Made by a program: the position numbers and the translations under genes | Notes under the pieces: model-generated | What the model saw: the letters and a program-made list of their open reading frames with translations, nothing else | What the model was told of the DNA's origin: nothing | The model's database searches: none | Part shown: piece by piece, positions 24,664 to 33,494 of the stretch | Layout of the letters: each line of letters opens with the position of its first letter | How positions within the stretch are numbered: the stretch's first letter is position 1 | From: CSP1-5 sp964348275 | Lineage (GTDB): Bacteria > Methylomirabilota > Methylomirabilia > Methylomirabilales > CSP1-5 | Length of the DNA stretch: 64,000 bases | Reading direction: 5' to 3' | Assembly: GCA_964348275.1 (NCBI GenBank) | Contig: CAYGBT010000006.1 | Span: 33,520-97,519 of the forward strand

Positions 24664-24914
24664 CGCGCTCCCTCCTCACTCTGGGATCCGGGAGGCAGGG
24701 ATGGATCCAGCTCTCTCAGGACCTCCATTTCTTGCAGTATTTCGAGCATCTGCAGCATCTCCAAGTCCTTTACGATCTCTAAGTCCTTCAAAATTGCTTC
24801 GTCTTCTTGCTGGTTCTTCTGGGGAACCGGTGTCGATTGTTCGCTCCATCCAGCCCCCCCTGTTACTGCTTCCAGGACACCCAGGAGAAACAGAAGCTTC
24901 CACCTCCAAGACAT
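24660..24914 (-). CDS. Small exported acidic-leucine repeat protein
   Basis: An 84-residue protein with a signal peptide (KLLFLLGVLEAVTGGAG) and a mature part dominated by a Leu/acidic repeat: ILKDLEIVKDLEMLQMLEI, then LQEMEVLRELD. It begins one base after the anti-sigma stop and its end overlaps the DUF3106 start. The repeat is very like the C-terminal tail of the anti-sigma factor upstream (LDLLREIDLLEEIELLEDWD). The two proteins may interact through this segment or derive from the same module. No named family is recognised. Confidence 0.65.
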   Translation of the reverse strand: MSWRWKLLFLLGVLEAVTGGAGWSEQSTPVPQKNQQEDEAILKDLEIVKDLEMLQMLEILQEMEVLRELDPSLPPGSQSEEGAR

Positions 24915-24915
24915 C

Positions 24916-25446
24916 TCACGTGGCCCTCGGAGGACCCTGAATGTCCCTGGAGCGGATCAGGTCCCAGTCTTCGAGCAGTTCGATCTCCTCCAGCAAATCG
25001 ATCTCCCGGAGGAGGTCGAGGTCTTGGCTCACGGCCAGTTGCTGGGTCAAGTTGAGCGTCGTAAGCTCTGGCACTGGCGGCTGCTCGGGTCTCTCCTTCC
25101 CGGTAAGGAAAACCGCCAGAATCAGAACAATCCCCACCGCCAGCGCTGGAATTGGGCGAAGCGGAAGAGACGCAAACCAGTTCTGCAAACGAGATATGCG
25201 GGGGACCGGTGCGACTTTCTGGCGAAGCTCGCGAAGATACTGCTGCCAGAAGGCCTCAGGCGGCTCCGGGGTCGGCATCCTGGCAATGAGCGCCAATGTC
25301 TCATGCAGTTCGTGTAATTCTTCTCGACACCCAGGACACTGGTTCACATGGGCCTCGAGTTCCGCCTGTGCGGCGCCGGCCAGTTCGCCATCCAGGTATT
25401 CGAAAAGCTTGCTTCGGTAAGCCTCACACTCCATTGAAGTCCTCAC
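24916..25446 (-). CDS. Zinc-finger anti-sigma factor with acidic-leucine tail
   Basis: A 176-residue membrane anti-sigma factor. The anti-sigma zinc motif is H33-x3-C37-x2-C40 (AHVNQCPGC), a single membrane helix lies near residues 97-115 (PALAVGIVLILAVFLTG), and the periplasmic tail carries QDLDLLREIDLLEEIELLED. It overlaps the stop of the ECF sigma gene by four bases (25443-25446); an internal start at 25434 is possible. It should hold the ECF sigma factor inactive until a signal. The tail repeat mirrors the next gene's product. Confidence 0.85.
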   Translation of the reverse strand: MRTSMECEAYRSKLFEYLDGELAGAAQAELEAHVNQCPGCREELHELHETLALIARMPTPEPPEAFWQQYLRELRQKVAPVPRISRLQNWFASLPLRPIPALAVGIVLILAVFLTGKERPEQPPVPELTTLNLTQQLAVSQDLDLLREIDLLEEIELLEDWDLIRSRDIQGPPRAT

Positions 25447-26087
25447 GTGCTCTCGCGGAGACCTTTGAGCTGCGATTTCAACTTCGCCACGGCGTGGAAA
25501 TAGTTCGCCCGCACCGTCCCCTCGGAGCTCTCCATGATCTCGGCGATCTCCCGGTAGGGGAGGTCATGGTGAACCCTCAGCAGCAGGGTGGCGCGTTGTT
25601 GCGGTGGGAGCTCCGTGACGGCCTCCGCCACGGCCTGGTGTAGCTCCCGCTCCTCTAGCTCATCCAAGGGCTTCGGAGACGCGTCCTGGTAAGCCGCGGG
25701 AAGGTTTCCTTCGTCAGTGGACCGCTGTTGCCTTAAGTGGCTCAGGCAGAGATTCACCGTGATCCGGTAGAGCCAGGTGGAAAGGCTCGACCGCCCATCG
25801 AAGCTCCCGAGACCTCGGTAGGCGCGGAGAAAGGCTTCCTGGGACAGATCCTTTGCATCTTCAGCGTTCCGCGTCATCCGGTAGGCCAACCGGAAAAGGT
25901 CCTTCTGGTGCTGGCGGACCAGGGTATCAAAGGCGGATTGGTCACCATGCCGGAGTCGGCTAACCAAAGCAAGATCCGCTTCCGTCACCTCTGGTCCCTC
26001 CGATCGCCTTTTCACCTCCTCCCCTGTCCATTTAGACGGCGGAGGAGGGAAAAAGTTAAACATGTCAGTATCTTTTTGCTTTGGCAT
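25443..26087 (-). CDS. ECF-type RNA polymerase sigma factor
   Basis: A 214-residue sigma factor. Region 2 is complete (LVSRLRHGDQSAFDTLVRQH ... LSQEAFLRAYRGLGSFDGRS ... STWLYRITVNLCLSHLRQ) and region 4 shows ELPPQQRATLLLRVHHDLPYREIAEIMESSEGTVR. The N-terminal about 30 residues (MFNFFPPPPSKW) are extra; start could be 26063 rather than 26087, since neither ATG has a clear ribosome site. It directs the four-gene operon with the anti-sigma factor, the small acidic-Leu protein and the DUF3106 protein. The signal sensed is unknown; envelope stress is the usual guess for such operons. Confidence 0.9.
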   Translation of the reverse strand: MPKQKDTDMFNFFPPPPSKWTGEEVKRRSEGPEVTEADLALVSRLRHGDQSAFDTLVRQHQKDLFRLAYRMTRNAEDAKDLSQEAFLRAYRGLGSFDGRSSLSTWLYRITVNLCLSHLRQQRSTDEGNLPAAYQDASPKPLDELEERELHQAVAEAVTELPPQQRATLLLRVHHDLPYREIAEIMESSEGTVRANYFHAVAKLKSQLKGLREST

Positions 26088-26126
26088 CTACAATGCAAAA
26101 GATAATCCAAATCCCTTTCCCTCACC

Positions 26127-26155
26127 TTGACAGAGAGTGGTGGGATCGGTAGAGT
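26127..26155 (+). promoter_or_regulatory. Predicted sigma70 promoter for the RlpA-like gene
   Basis: TTGACA (26127-26132), a 17-base spacer and TAGAGT (26150-26155). The transcript start would be near 26162, upstream of the GTG at 26188 but downstream of the earlier in-frame GTG at 26137, so this also argues against a 26137 start. Confidence 0.5.
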
Positions 26156-26187
26156 GGGGCGATTTTGAAATCGTGGGGGGCGAAACA

Positions 26188-26856
26188 GTGGGAGATTTCG
26201 TAAGTTACAGCACTTGGAGACCGGCCTCTCTCCGTCGTGGATGGGGTGTGATCGCTTTCCTCCTTCTCGCGTCTTGCGCGGGTCCCCGGGTCCAACTGCC
26301 AGGGCCGGGGGGACAGGTAGGAATCGCCTCCTGGTATGGACCGAAGTTTCACGGGCGCCGAACAGCGAGCGGGGAGGTCTTTAACATGCACCAACTCACC
26401 GCTGCGCACCGGGCGCTTCCCCTCGGTACGTGGGTGCACGTCACCAACTTGCAGAACGGCCGATCGATCCAGGTCCGGGTGAATGACCGGGGCCCTTTCG
26501 TGAGGGGGAGAATTATCGACCTGTCTTATGCGGCAGCCCGGGCCATTGGCATGGTGAGGCAAGGGGTTGCCCGGGTGCATATTCGGCCTCTCGGCGGGGC
26601 GCCCCCACAACTCGCCCGAGGGCCCGGGACGTATACACTCCAAGTGGGGTCCTTTTCGGACGCGCGGAACGCGCTTCTCCTGAAGACCCGCCTCGACGCG
26701 CTGACGCGTGGGACATACATCAGCGAGATCACTGTGAACGGCGAGACCTTCTATCGGGTTCGCGTTGGATCCTTTGACAACCGGGAGCAGGCGAGACGCG
26801 CTGCCAGGCAGGTGGCCGCTCATGGCTTCACAATTATCTTGATGGATCGGGATTAA
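26188..26856 (+). CDS. rlpA: RlpA-like septal lytic transglycosylase lipoprotein with SPOR domain
   Basis: A 222-residue lipoprotein. The lipobox is LLASC (Cys at about residue 29). The double-psi beta-barrel domain covers about 38-130 (VGIASWYGPKFHGRRTASGE ... VHVTNLQNGRSIQVRVNDRGPFV ... IIDLSYAAARAIGM), with the conserved Asp and His region of RlpA. A C-terminal SPOR domain (about 145-222: YTLQVGSFSDARNALLL ... FYRVRVGSFDNREQA) binds denuded glycan at the division site. The enzyme cleaves naked glycan strands. The GTG at 26188 is preferred, as a promoter lies at 26127-26155. Confidence 0.88.
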   Translation: MGDFVSYSTWRPASLRRGWGVIAFLLLASCAGPRVQLPGPGGQVGIASWYGPKFHGRRTASGEVFNMHQLTAAHRALPLGTWVHVTNLQNGRSIQVRVNDRGPFVRGRIIDLSYAAARAIGMVRQGVARVHIRPLGGAPPQLARGPGTYTLQVGSFSDARNALLLKTRLDALTRGTYISEITVNGETFYRVRVGSFDNREQARRAARQVAAHGFTIILMDRD

Positions 26857-26870
26857 AGCCTAAAAAAAAC

Positions 26871-26900
26871 TTGACATCCTTGCTTCTTCTATGCTACTTT
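26871..26900 (+). promoter_or_regulatory. Predicted sigma70 promoter for the M23 peptidase gene
   Basis: TTGACA (26871-26876), an 18-base spacer and TACTTT (26895-26900), with an extended -10 TGC just before it (TGCTACTTT). It leaves a leader of about 145 nt before the ATG at 27053. The leader contains no recognised RNA element. Confidence 0.6.
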
Positions 26901-27052
26901 CCTGCGACCTTTTCGTACCTAGACCCCGTAGCGTCCTTCCTTGTGGCGGACATTTCCGTTCCGGGCACCGCTCGGAAGCGAGCGGGCCCCAGGAGATAGA
27001 CAGCAAGCTGAACGCGTCACCGGTCCTTCACCCTCTTGGCCAGGAGGAGCTT

Positions 27053-27985
27053 ATGGTGTCCAGGTTCTTTACCATCCTCATCCTGACGGACCACACCGAC
27101 CGTGCTCGCCAGCTTCGAGTCAGCCAGCGGATGGTGGCTGGAATCCTCTTTGGCGGGACCCTTGTCCTCTTCACGATCGCCTTCCTCGTCGTTCATTACA
27201 TCGCCTTTCAAGTAGACTATGGTGAGCTCGAGCGACTGCGGCAGACTGTCAAGGCGCAGCAAGGGTTGGCCTCCCGGCTCGAGACGCTGACTGAGGAAGT
27301 TACACGCTTGCGCTCCGTGGACCACCAGATCCGCCGCCTGGCAGGGATGGAGGCCGGTCCGGCGGCAGAGAACACCTTGGGGATGGGGGGTGGAACGCTA
27401 CAGATCCAGCAGGCCCTCACCGCGGAGGAGCAGGCAAAGCGACAGCGGCTCATTGAACGGCTCTATGAGGATCTGGAACGCCTTGAGCGCGAGGTGGCCC
27501 TTCGGGCCGAGAGCCTCGAGGCCCTCACCACCTACCTCGGCGAGCAGAGGGACCGATTGGCCGCCACACCGTCTATCTGGCCGGCCAAGGGCTACGTGAG
27601 TTCCAAGTTTGGCCCTCGCACCTCCCCCTTCACCGGGCGGCGGCAGCGGCACACGGGGATCGACATCGCAACCGCGCGCGGGACGCCGATCCTGGCGGCG
27701 GCCGACGGGGTGGTGACGTATTCAGGCAAGATGGCTGGCTACGGGCGGGTCATCGTCGTCACCCACGGCTTTGGCTTCAAAACCTTTTACGGTCACAATC
27801 ACGAAAACAAGGTGAGAAAGGGACAGCGGGTGAAGCGCGGTCAGGTGATTGGGACGGTCGGAAGCTCTGGCTATAGCACGGGTTCCCATCTGCATTACGA
27901 AGTGCTTGTAAAAGAGAGACCTGTCAACCCCCTGAAGTACATCCTCGATGAAGACCGGCGGGTTGAAGTGATTCGCGGCCGATAG
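27053..27985 (+). CDS. M23 family metallopeptidase, membrane-anchored with coiled coil
   Basis: A 310-residue protein. An N-terminal membrane helix (about residues 25-48) is followed by a long coiled coil (about 55-180: ELERLRQTVKAQQGLASRLE ... LIERLYEDLERLEREVALRA), then a LytM domain (about 185-300). Zinc ligands are the His and Asp of HTGIDIATA and the second His of HLHYEV. The domain structure resembles EnvC/NlpD-like or M23 endopeptidases which cleave or regulate peptidoglycan. CAGGAGGAG lies five bases before ATG 27053; it is followed by a strong terminator and then secA. The pairing M23-secA is common in Proteobacteria and Nitrospirota-like genomes. Confidence 0.9.
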   Translation: MVSRFFTILILTDHTDRARQLRVSQRMVAGILFGGTLVLFTIAFLVVHYIAFQVDYGELERLRQTVKAQQGLASRLETLTEEVTRLRSVDHQIRRLAGMEAGPAAENTLGMGGGTLQIQQALTAEEQAKRQRLIERLYEDLERLEREVALRAESLEALTTYLGEQRDRLAATPSIWPAKGYVSSKFGPRTSPFTGRRQRHTGIDIATARGTPILAAADGVVTYSGKMAGYGRVIVVTHGFGFKTFYGHNHENKVRKGQRVKRGQVIGTVGSSGYSTGSHLHYEVLVKERPVNPLKYILDEDRRVEVIRGR

Positions 27986-28012
27986 GCGCACGCACCCCTT
28001 CGAATTTCCCGG

Positions 28013-28044
28013 AAAATCCCCCGAGGCTTCGGGGGATTTTTTTT
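28013..28044 (+). terminator. Strong rho-independent terminator
   Basis: A perfect 12-bp stem (AAAATCCCCCGA with TCGGGGGATTTT), a 4-base GGCT loop and a run of eight T (28037-28044). It ends the M23 peptidase transcript 28 nt after its stop codon and separates it from secA. Confidence 0.95.
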
Positions 28045-28054
28045 GGCCAATCCT

Positions 28055-28084
28055 TTGCATTTGATGGGGTGGGGGGAGTATGCT
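28055..28084 (+). promoter_or_regulatory. Possible secA promoter
   Basis: TTGCAT (28055-28060), an 18-base spacer and TATGCT (28079-28084), 50 bases before the secA ATG. Match to consensus is moderate, but a promoter is required here because of the terminator just upstream. Confidence 0.4.
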
Positions 28085-28133
28085 ACCTTAAAACAAGGCA
28101 CTTCCGAGTGTTTTTGATGGAAAGGAAAGGTAT

Positions 28134-30956
28134 ATGCAACTCTGGAACACCCTTGTCGGCAAGGTAATCGGGACCAAGAATCAGCGGGAGCTCAAAAGAC
28201 TCCAGCCGCTTGTGGTTCGGGTCAACGAGCTGGAACCGGGGCTTGAGAAACTGCCGGATGCGGCCCTGAGAGCCAAGACGGCCGAATTCAAGGAAAAGCT
28301 AGGGCGTGGAGCGCCACTGGACGAGATCCTTCCCGAGGCGTTCGCGACCGTCCGGGAGGTGGCCCGCCGTGTGCTCAACATGCGCCATTTTGACGTGCAG
28401 CTTGTCGGTGGGGCGGTCCTGCATCAGGGAAAGATCGCCGAGATGGCCACTGGTGAAGGAAAAACCCTGGTGGCAACGTTGCCCGCCTATCTAAATGCCC
28501 TGCAGGGCCGCGGTGTCCATATTGTGACTGTAAACGATTACCTGGCGAAGCGGGATAGCCAGTGGATGGGAGGGGTCTTTCAGTTCCTGGGGCTGAACGT
28601 CGGTCTGATCCAACACGATATGAACGATGGAGACCGGCAGCGGGCTTACGCGGCCGACATTACGTATGGAACCAACAACGAATTCGGCTTCGACTATCTC
28701 CGGGACAATATGAAGTTTTCCCGAGAGGAGATGGTGCAATCAGAGCTGCACTACGCCATCGTGGACGAGGTCGACTCGATCCTCATCGATGAGGCCCGCA
28801 CCCCCCTGATCATCTCCGGGCCCACCGAGGAATCGACGGACCTCTATTACCAAGTTGACCGGATCATCCCCCGCCTTAAGCGCGCGGCCACCATCACGGA
28901 GGGCAAGCTGGCGGAGATCGAGGCGGTGCGGGAAGGGGATTACATCGTCGATGAAAAAGCCAAGACCGTGGCCATTACCGAACAGGGAGTGGCGAGAGTC
29001 GAGCATCTGTTGGGGATTTCGAATCTGTACGACCCCAGCAACATCGACACCCTGCATCACGTCCAGCAGGCCCTGAGGGCCCACAACCTTTTCCAGCGGG
29101 ACGTCGACTACGTCGTCAAAGATGGTCAGGTGATCATCGTGGATGAGTTTACGGGCCGCCTCATGCCCGGTCGCCGATGGTCTGACGGGCTTCACCAGGC
29201 AGTGGAGGCCAGGGAAAAGGTCAAGATAGAGCGGGAAAACCAAACCCTGGCGACCATCACCTTCCAGAACTATTTCCGCATGTACGAAAAACTGGCCGGG
29301 ATGACAGGAACCGCCGACACCGAGGCGGCGGAGTTTGCCCAGATCTATAACTTGGACGTGGTCATCATCCCGACCAACAAGACACTTGTCCGGACCAACT
29401 ACCCCGATGTCATCTATCGGACCGAGCGGGAGAAATACGATGCCGTCGTCGAGGAAATTTCTGAGCTTTACGAGAATGGGAGGCCGGTTTTGGTCGGGAC
29501 CACTTCCATTGAGAAGTCGGAGAAGATCTCGATGCTCTTGAAGCGGCGTGGTGTTCCGCATCAGGTGCTGAACGCGAAATACCATGAGCGGGAGGCCGAG
29601 ATCGTCGCTCAGGCTGGTCGATATAAATCGGTGACCATTGCGACCAATATGGCGGGTCGGGGGACAGACATCCTCTTGGGCGGGCATGCCCATTCGCTGG
29701 CGAGAGAGATGACCAGGCGGGGAGAGATTCCAGAGGACGGGGACTCCGCGGAAACGGCGTCCGAAGAAGCCAAACGGATGCAGCAGTACGGACTCTTAGA
29801 ACACGCCATCAACCCGGAGGCCTATGCCAGATCCTTGGCCAAGGTCCGCCGTCTCTGCGACGCCGAACACGAACGGGTGGTGGAGCTCGGTGGGCTGCAC
29901 ATCCTGGGCACCGAACGCCATGAGGCCCGGCGGATCGATAACCAGCTGCGGGGCCGGTCGGGGCGGCAGGGCGACCCTGGCTCTTCCCGCTTTTACCTTT
30001 CCTTGGAAGACGATCTCCTTCGCATCTTTGGCGGCGAACGCCTCCAACGGATCATGGGGAAGCTTGGGATGGAGGAGGGGGAAGTCATTGAGCACGGCAT
30101 GGTGACCAAGGCTATCGAGACGGCCCAGAAACGGGTCGAGGCACACAACTTCGAGATCCGCAAGCACCTCCTGGAATACGATGACGTGATGAATCGCCAG
30201 CGCCAGATTATCTATGGCGAACGGTGGAAGATCTTAGAAGGTGAGAATCTCAAGGAGACCATGCTCGAGATGGCCGAGGAAGTCTTGGAATCCCTGGTGA
30301 GCCTTTACGCTCAGGAGGATACATACCCAGAGGAGTGGGATTTCAGGGGCCTGTCGGAGGCGATGTACCGCCAGTTCGGTGTGGAGTTCGCGGTCCCGAC
30401 CGACGGCATTCAGGAGATAACGCTCGGCACCCTGACGGGGGACCTCTGGGAGAAGGTGCAGGCCGTCTACGATCGAAAGGAGCGGGAGCTCGGAGCAGAA
30501 CTTTACCGCTATCTCGAGCGGGTCATCATGCTCCAAGTGGTGGATGCCCAGTGGAAGGACCATCTGCTGGCCATGGACCATCTGAAGGAAGGGATCGGTC
30601 TCAGGGGATATGGTCAGCGGGACCCGCTAGTGGAGTATAAGCGAGAAGGATTCGAACTTTTTGACGCTATGGTCGAGCGGATCAAGGAACAAACGGTTCA
30701 GTATCTGTTCCGCCTTCAACCGACCATCTCGGACCTTGCCGCCGAGGTCTCTACCGAGGCGGAGGTTCCTTCCGGTGATGGCCGAACCGCTCCCCAGGTT
30801 CGCAGGCAACCTGTTCGTCCTGCCCCGAAGCAGTCCCTCAAGCCTTCCCCGGCCCCGGCTCCTGCGACTGCTGTCAAGGCCGGCGGGAAGATTGGACGCA
30901 ACGAGCCATGCCCGTGCGGCAGCGGCAGGAAATACAAAAAATGTTGCGGTGCCTGA
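28134..30956 (+). CDS. secA: Preprotein translocase ATPase SecA
   Basis: A 940-residue SecA. Walker A is MATGEGKTLVATLPAYLNAL, the DEAD-type box is IVDEVDSILIDEARTPL, and motifs GTTSIEKSE, TNMAGRGTDI and GRSGRQGDPG of the second helicase domain are intact. The C-terminal zinc motif CPCGSGRKYKKCC (SEC-C) that binds SecB or ribosomes is present, after a Pro-rich linker. SecA powers export of unfolded proteins through SecYEG; it acts at the cytoplasmic membrane. An AAAGGAAAGG ribosome site precedes the ATG. Nothing is missing. Confidence 0.98.
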   Translation: MQLWNTLVGKVIGTKNQRELKRLQPLVVRVNELEPGLEKLPDAALRAKTAEFKEKLGRGAPLDEILPEAFATVREVARRVLNMRHFDVQLVGGAVLHQGKIAEMATGEGKTLVATLPAYLNALQGRGVHIVTVNDYLAKRDSQWMGGVFQFLGLNVGLIQHDMNDGDRQRAYAADITYGTNNEFGFDYLRDNMKFSREEMVQSELHYAIVDEVDSILIDEARTPLIISGPTEESTDLYYQVDRIIPRLKRAATITEGKLAEIEAVREGDYIVDEKAKTVAITEQGVARVEHLLGISNLYDPSNIDTLHHVQQALRAHNLFQRDVDYVVKDGQVIIVDEFTGRLMPGRRWSDGLHQAVEAREKVKIERENQTLATITFQNYFRMYEKLAGMTGTADTEAAEFAQIYNLDVVIIPTNKTLVRTNYPDVIYRTEREKYDAVVEEISELYENGRPVLVGTTSIEKSEKISMLLKRRGVPHQVLNAKYHEREAEIVAQAGRYKSVTIATNMAGRGTDILLGGHAHSLAREMTRRGEIPEDGDSAETASEEAKRMQQYGLLEHAINPEAYARSLAKVRRLCDAEHERVVELGGLHILGTERHEARRIDNQLRGRSGRQGDPGSSRFYLSLEDDLLRIFGGERLQRIMGKLGMEEGEVIEHGMVTKAIETAQKRVEAHNFEIRKHLLEYDDVMNRQRQIIYGERWKILEGENLKETMLEMAEEVLESLVSLYAQEDTYPEEWDFRGLSEAMYRQFGVEFAVPTDGIQEITLGTLTGDLWEKVQAVYDRKERELGAELYRYLERVIMLQVVDAQWKDHLLAMDHLKEGIGLRGYGQRDPLVEYKREGFELFDAMVERIKEQTVQYLFRLQPTISDLAAEVSTEAEVPSGDGRTAPQVRRQPVRPAPKQSLKPSPAPAPATAVKAGGKIGRNEPCPCGSGRKYKKCCGA

Positions 30957-31067
30957 CGCGCAGGGCCTTCTTGGATCACTGAGACAAATAGTCGAGATCT
31001 TTAACGGAAATCAGATGCACCGCAGAAGTACCCGTGCGTCAGAATGATGTGCCGTTTGCATGGTGCC

Positions 31068-33449
31068 TCACCCAGGAGGGATGTGGGTTTCGGCTGATGA
31101 TGGTGGACGATTTACCGGCAACGCGAAGAAAAAGGTGCTTCCCTTCCCCTCTCCCCCTGACTCAGCCCAGATGCGCCCGCCGTGGAGCTCGACGAGCTTT
31201 TTGGAGAGAGCCAGACCAAGGCCGGTCCCGAATTGCCGACTTCCGTGCTTTCTCCCCACCTGACTGAACGCCTGAAAAAGCTTGTCCTGGTCATCCGGGC
31301 TGATGCCGATCCCCGTATCCTGCACCGCGATTTCCATCCAATCGCCGTGTGGTTCACGGTTCACGGCTAACGGTTCACGGCCAGAGACAGGCTCACTGTG
31401 AACCACTCGCGCAGTGACGTGTACCTGCCCTCCGTCACAGGTAAATTTGACGGCGTTGCTCAACAGATTGTACATGATCTGCTTGAAGCGCAGAGGATCA
31501 ACAGTGATCGTCGAAATGCTCGATGCAATCTCACTCGTCAGCGAGATCTGCTTCTTCGAGGCCTGCGGTCTTACCATTGTGAGCGTGGTTTCCAGGGCGT
31601 CGGTGATGTCAAGGGTCTCCACCTCCAGTTCGATCTTTCTCGCGTCAACCTTCGAAAGGTCCAGTATGTCAATGATGAGCGCCAAGAGGTGTTGGCCGCT
31701 CACCAGGATATGGTTGACGTACTTCGCTTGCTTCTCGTTCAGCTCTCCAGGGACTCCATGGAGGAGGAGTTCGGAGAAGCCGATGATGGAGTTGAGTGGC
31801 GTTCTGAGTTCATGGGACACATTGGCGATGAACTCCGATTTGAAGCGGACGATGTCTTCCAGGCGCTCTCTTTGGTGTGCTTCCTCCTCCAGCCGTTTCC
31901 GCTCGCTGACGTCTAGCTTGATGGCGATGAAGTGGGAGATCTGGCCGCGCTCGTCCCGAACTGGGGTGATGGTTTGCTCCTCGGTATACAACCTTCCGTC
32001 CTTCCGCCGATTGATCATCTCACCGGTCCAAACCCGCCCTGACAAGATCGTCTCCCACAGATCGTGGTAAAATGACTCCGCGTGCCTCCCGGATTTGAGG
32101 ATACGAGGAGTTTTACCAATGGCCTCCTCGGGTGTGTAGCCCGTCAAGCTGGTAAAGGCGGGGTTCACCCAGAGAATGGTGCCATCGCGATCCGTGATGG
32201 TGATGGCGTTCGCGGCGGATTCGAGTGCGGAAGCTTGCAGGCGAAGTTGTTCGCCTACCCGCTTGCGCTCGGTTATGTCCGCAACAACCCCCATGACGCC
32301 GATAATGTCGTCTCTGGCGTCGCGGAGCGGTGCAGTTGAGAGACTTAAATTGATCGTAGAACCGTCCCTCGTCTGGCGACGGATCTCGACTCCCGTCAAG
32401 GATTCGCCCTGGAGCACCCGGTTGTGCAGCGCACGAAATTCTTCTTGTTTGTCCTCGGGGACAAATGGCGGAGGGTGGTGAAGGACCTCTGATTCGCTCC
32501 AGCCGAAGATGTGCTCCGCGGCCAGGTTCCACATCGTGACGTTCCCATCGAGGTTGAGGGCAATGATACCTACTGGGGAGGCTTGAATCAGCGCGTGAAG
32601 AGCACGGTGAGCCTGTTGGAACGCCTCCTCCACCCGCTTGCGCTCGGTAATATCGCGGTCGATCCCCCGATATCCTACGAGGTTTCCACGCGCATCAAGG
32701 ATTGGTACGCCACTTGTTTCAAGGATGACAGGTCGTCCATCCTTGTGCAGGTTGGTATTTTCAAAGTTTGTGAAGGGCTTCCGGGACTTTACGACGTCGT
32801 GAAAAAAGCGGGCTACCCGATCTGCTTCATCCAGGACCATGAGGTCGAATGGCGTTCTGCCGATGACCTCCTCTGGTTCGTAGCCTAAGAGGTCCCTGAC
32901 TTTTGGGCTGGCGTACGTGTAGACGCCGTTTCGGTCGACTTCCCATACCCAATCGCTGGTCGTTTCGACCAGTGAGCGGAATCGTGCTTCGCTTTCCCGG
33001 AGCGCATCATCCGCCCGCCTCTTGCGCTCGCTGATGTCGGCGATGAAGCTCAGGACGAGGATGCCGTCCTCTGTTTCCATGAAACTGAGACCAATCTCGG
33101 CGGGGAACTCGGTGCCATCCTTGCGTCGGCCGACGAGATCGACGGCGAGGCCCATCGGCCGCATGTGGGGTTGGGAGAGATAGGCTACACGGTGTTCAAG
33201 GTGGGCCTTGCGCAAGCGCTCCGGCACCAAAATCTCGACGGTTTGTCCAAGCAGTTCTTCCCGGTGGTATCCGAAGAGCTTCTCGGTTTTAACGTTGACG
33301 AAGACGATGCGCCCATCCCTGTCGGTGACCACGATGGCCACCATTGCGCCTTCCAGGAGGGCATTGGCAACCCCGGCGTTTTCGAGCAGCGCCTCCGAGA
33401 CCCGCGTATGCTCTGGGCGTTTCGAGGGTGAACCCCACATTGATATCAT
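31068..33449 (-). CDS. Cytoplasmic hybrid-free sensor histidine kinase with four PAS domains
   Basis: A 793-residue kinase with no membrane segment. Four PAS/PAC units are visible, centred near residues 40-140, 150-275, 280-400 and 405-530 (landmarks GYHREELLGQ, GYEPEEVIGR, GWSESEVL, GYTPEEAIGK). The HisKA box is FIANVSHELRTPLNSIIGF (phosphorylated His in SHELRTP). The HATPase domain has the N box MYNLLSNAVKFT, VQDTGIGIS and FGTGLGLALSKK. Between VHVTARV and DWMEIAVQDTG it holds about 20 additional residues that are encoded by a GTTCAC repeat (31349-31406), so the kinase carries an insertion in the ATP-binding domain. The response regulator-PilZ gene upstream is the likely partner. Confidence 0.9.
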   Translation of the reverse strand: MISMWGSPSKRPEHTRVSEALLENAGVANALLEGAMVAIVVTDRDGRIVFVNVKTEKLFGYHREELLGQTVEILVPERLRKAHLEHRVAYLSQPHMRPMGLAVDLVGRRKDGTEFPAEIGLSFMETEDGILVLSFIADISERKRRADDALRESEARFRSLVETTSDWVWEVDRNGVYTYASPKVRDLLGYEPEEVIGRTPFDLMVLDEADRVARFFHDVVKSRKPFTNFENTNLHKDGRPVILETSGVPILDARGNLVGYRGIDRDITERKRVEEAFQQAHRALHALIQASPVGIIALNLDGNVTMWNLAAEHIFGWSESEVLHHPPPFVPEDKQEEFRALHNRVLQGESLTGVEIRRQTRDGSTINLSLSTAPLRDARDDIIGVMGVVADITERKRVGEQLRLQASALESAANAITITDRDGTILWVNPAFTSLTGYTPEEAIGKTPRILKSGRHAESFYHDLWETILSGRVWTGEMINRRKDGRLYTEEQTITPVRDERGQISHFIAIKLDVSERKRLEEEAHQRERLEDIVRFKSEFIANVSHELRTPLNSIIGFSELLLHGVPGELNEKQAKYVNHILVSGQHLLALIIDILDLSKVDARKIELEVETLDITDALETTLTMVRPQASKKQISLTSEIASSISTITVDPLRFKQIMYNLLSNAVKFTCDGGQVHVTARVVHSEPVSGREPLAVNREPHGDWMEIAVQDTGIGISPDDQDKLFQAFSQVGRKHGSRQFGTGLGLALSKKLVELHGGRIWAESGGEGKGSTFFFALPVNRPPSSAETHIPPG
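31349..31406. repeat. GTTCAC repeat inside the kinase gene
   Basis: A 58-bp element begins GTGGTTCAC and ends GTGAACCAC (perfect 9-bp inverted ends), with CGGTTCACGG, CTAACGG and CGGTTCACGG units inside. It adds about 20 codons in frame to the HATPase domain. The units match those of the intergenic arrays at 11886 and 56605. Confidence 0.65.
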
Positions 33450-33494
33450 TTCCTTCCTGTCTTGAATCAGGCCTGCAGGGAGCGACGTTCGGTG

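Noticed and set aside
28740..29693. Long open frame on the minus strand inside secA
   Set aside because: It lies wholly within the intact secA reading frame, has no family resemblance, and high GC makes long antisense frames common.
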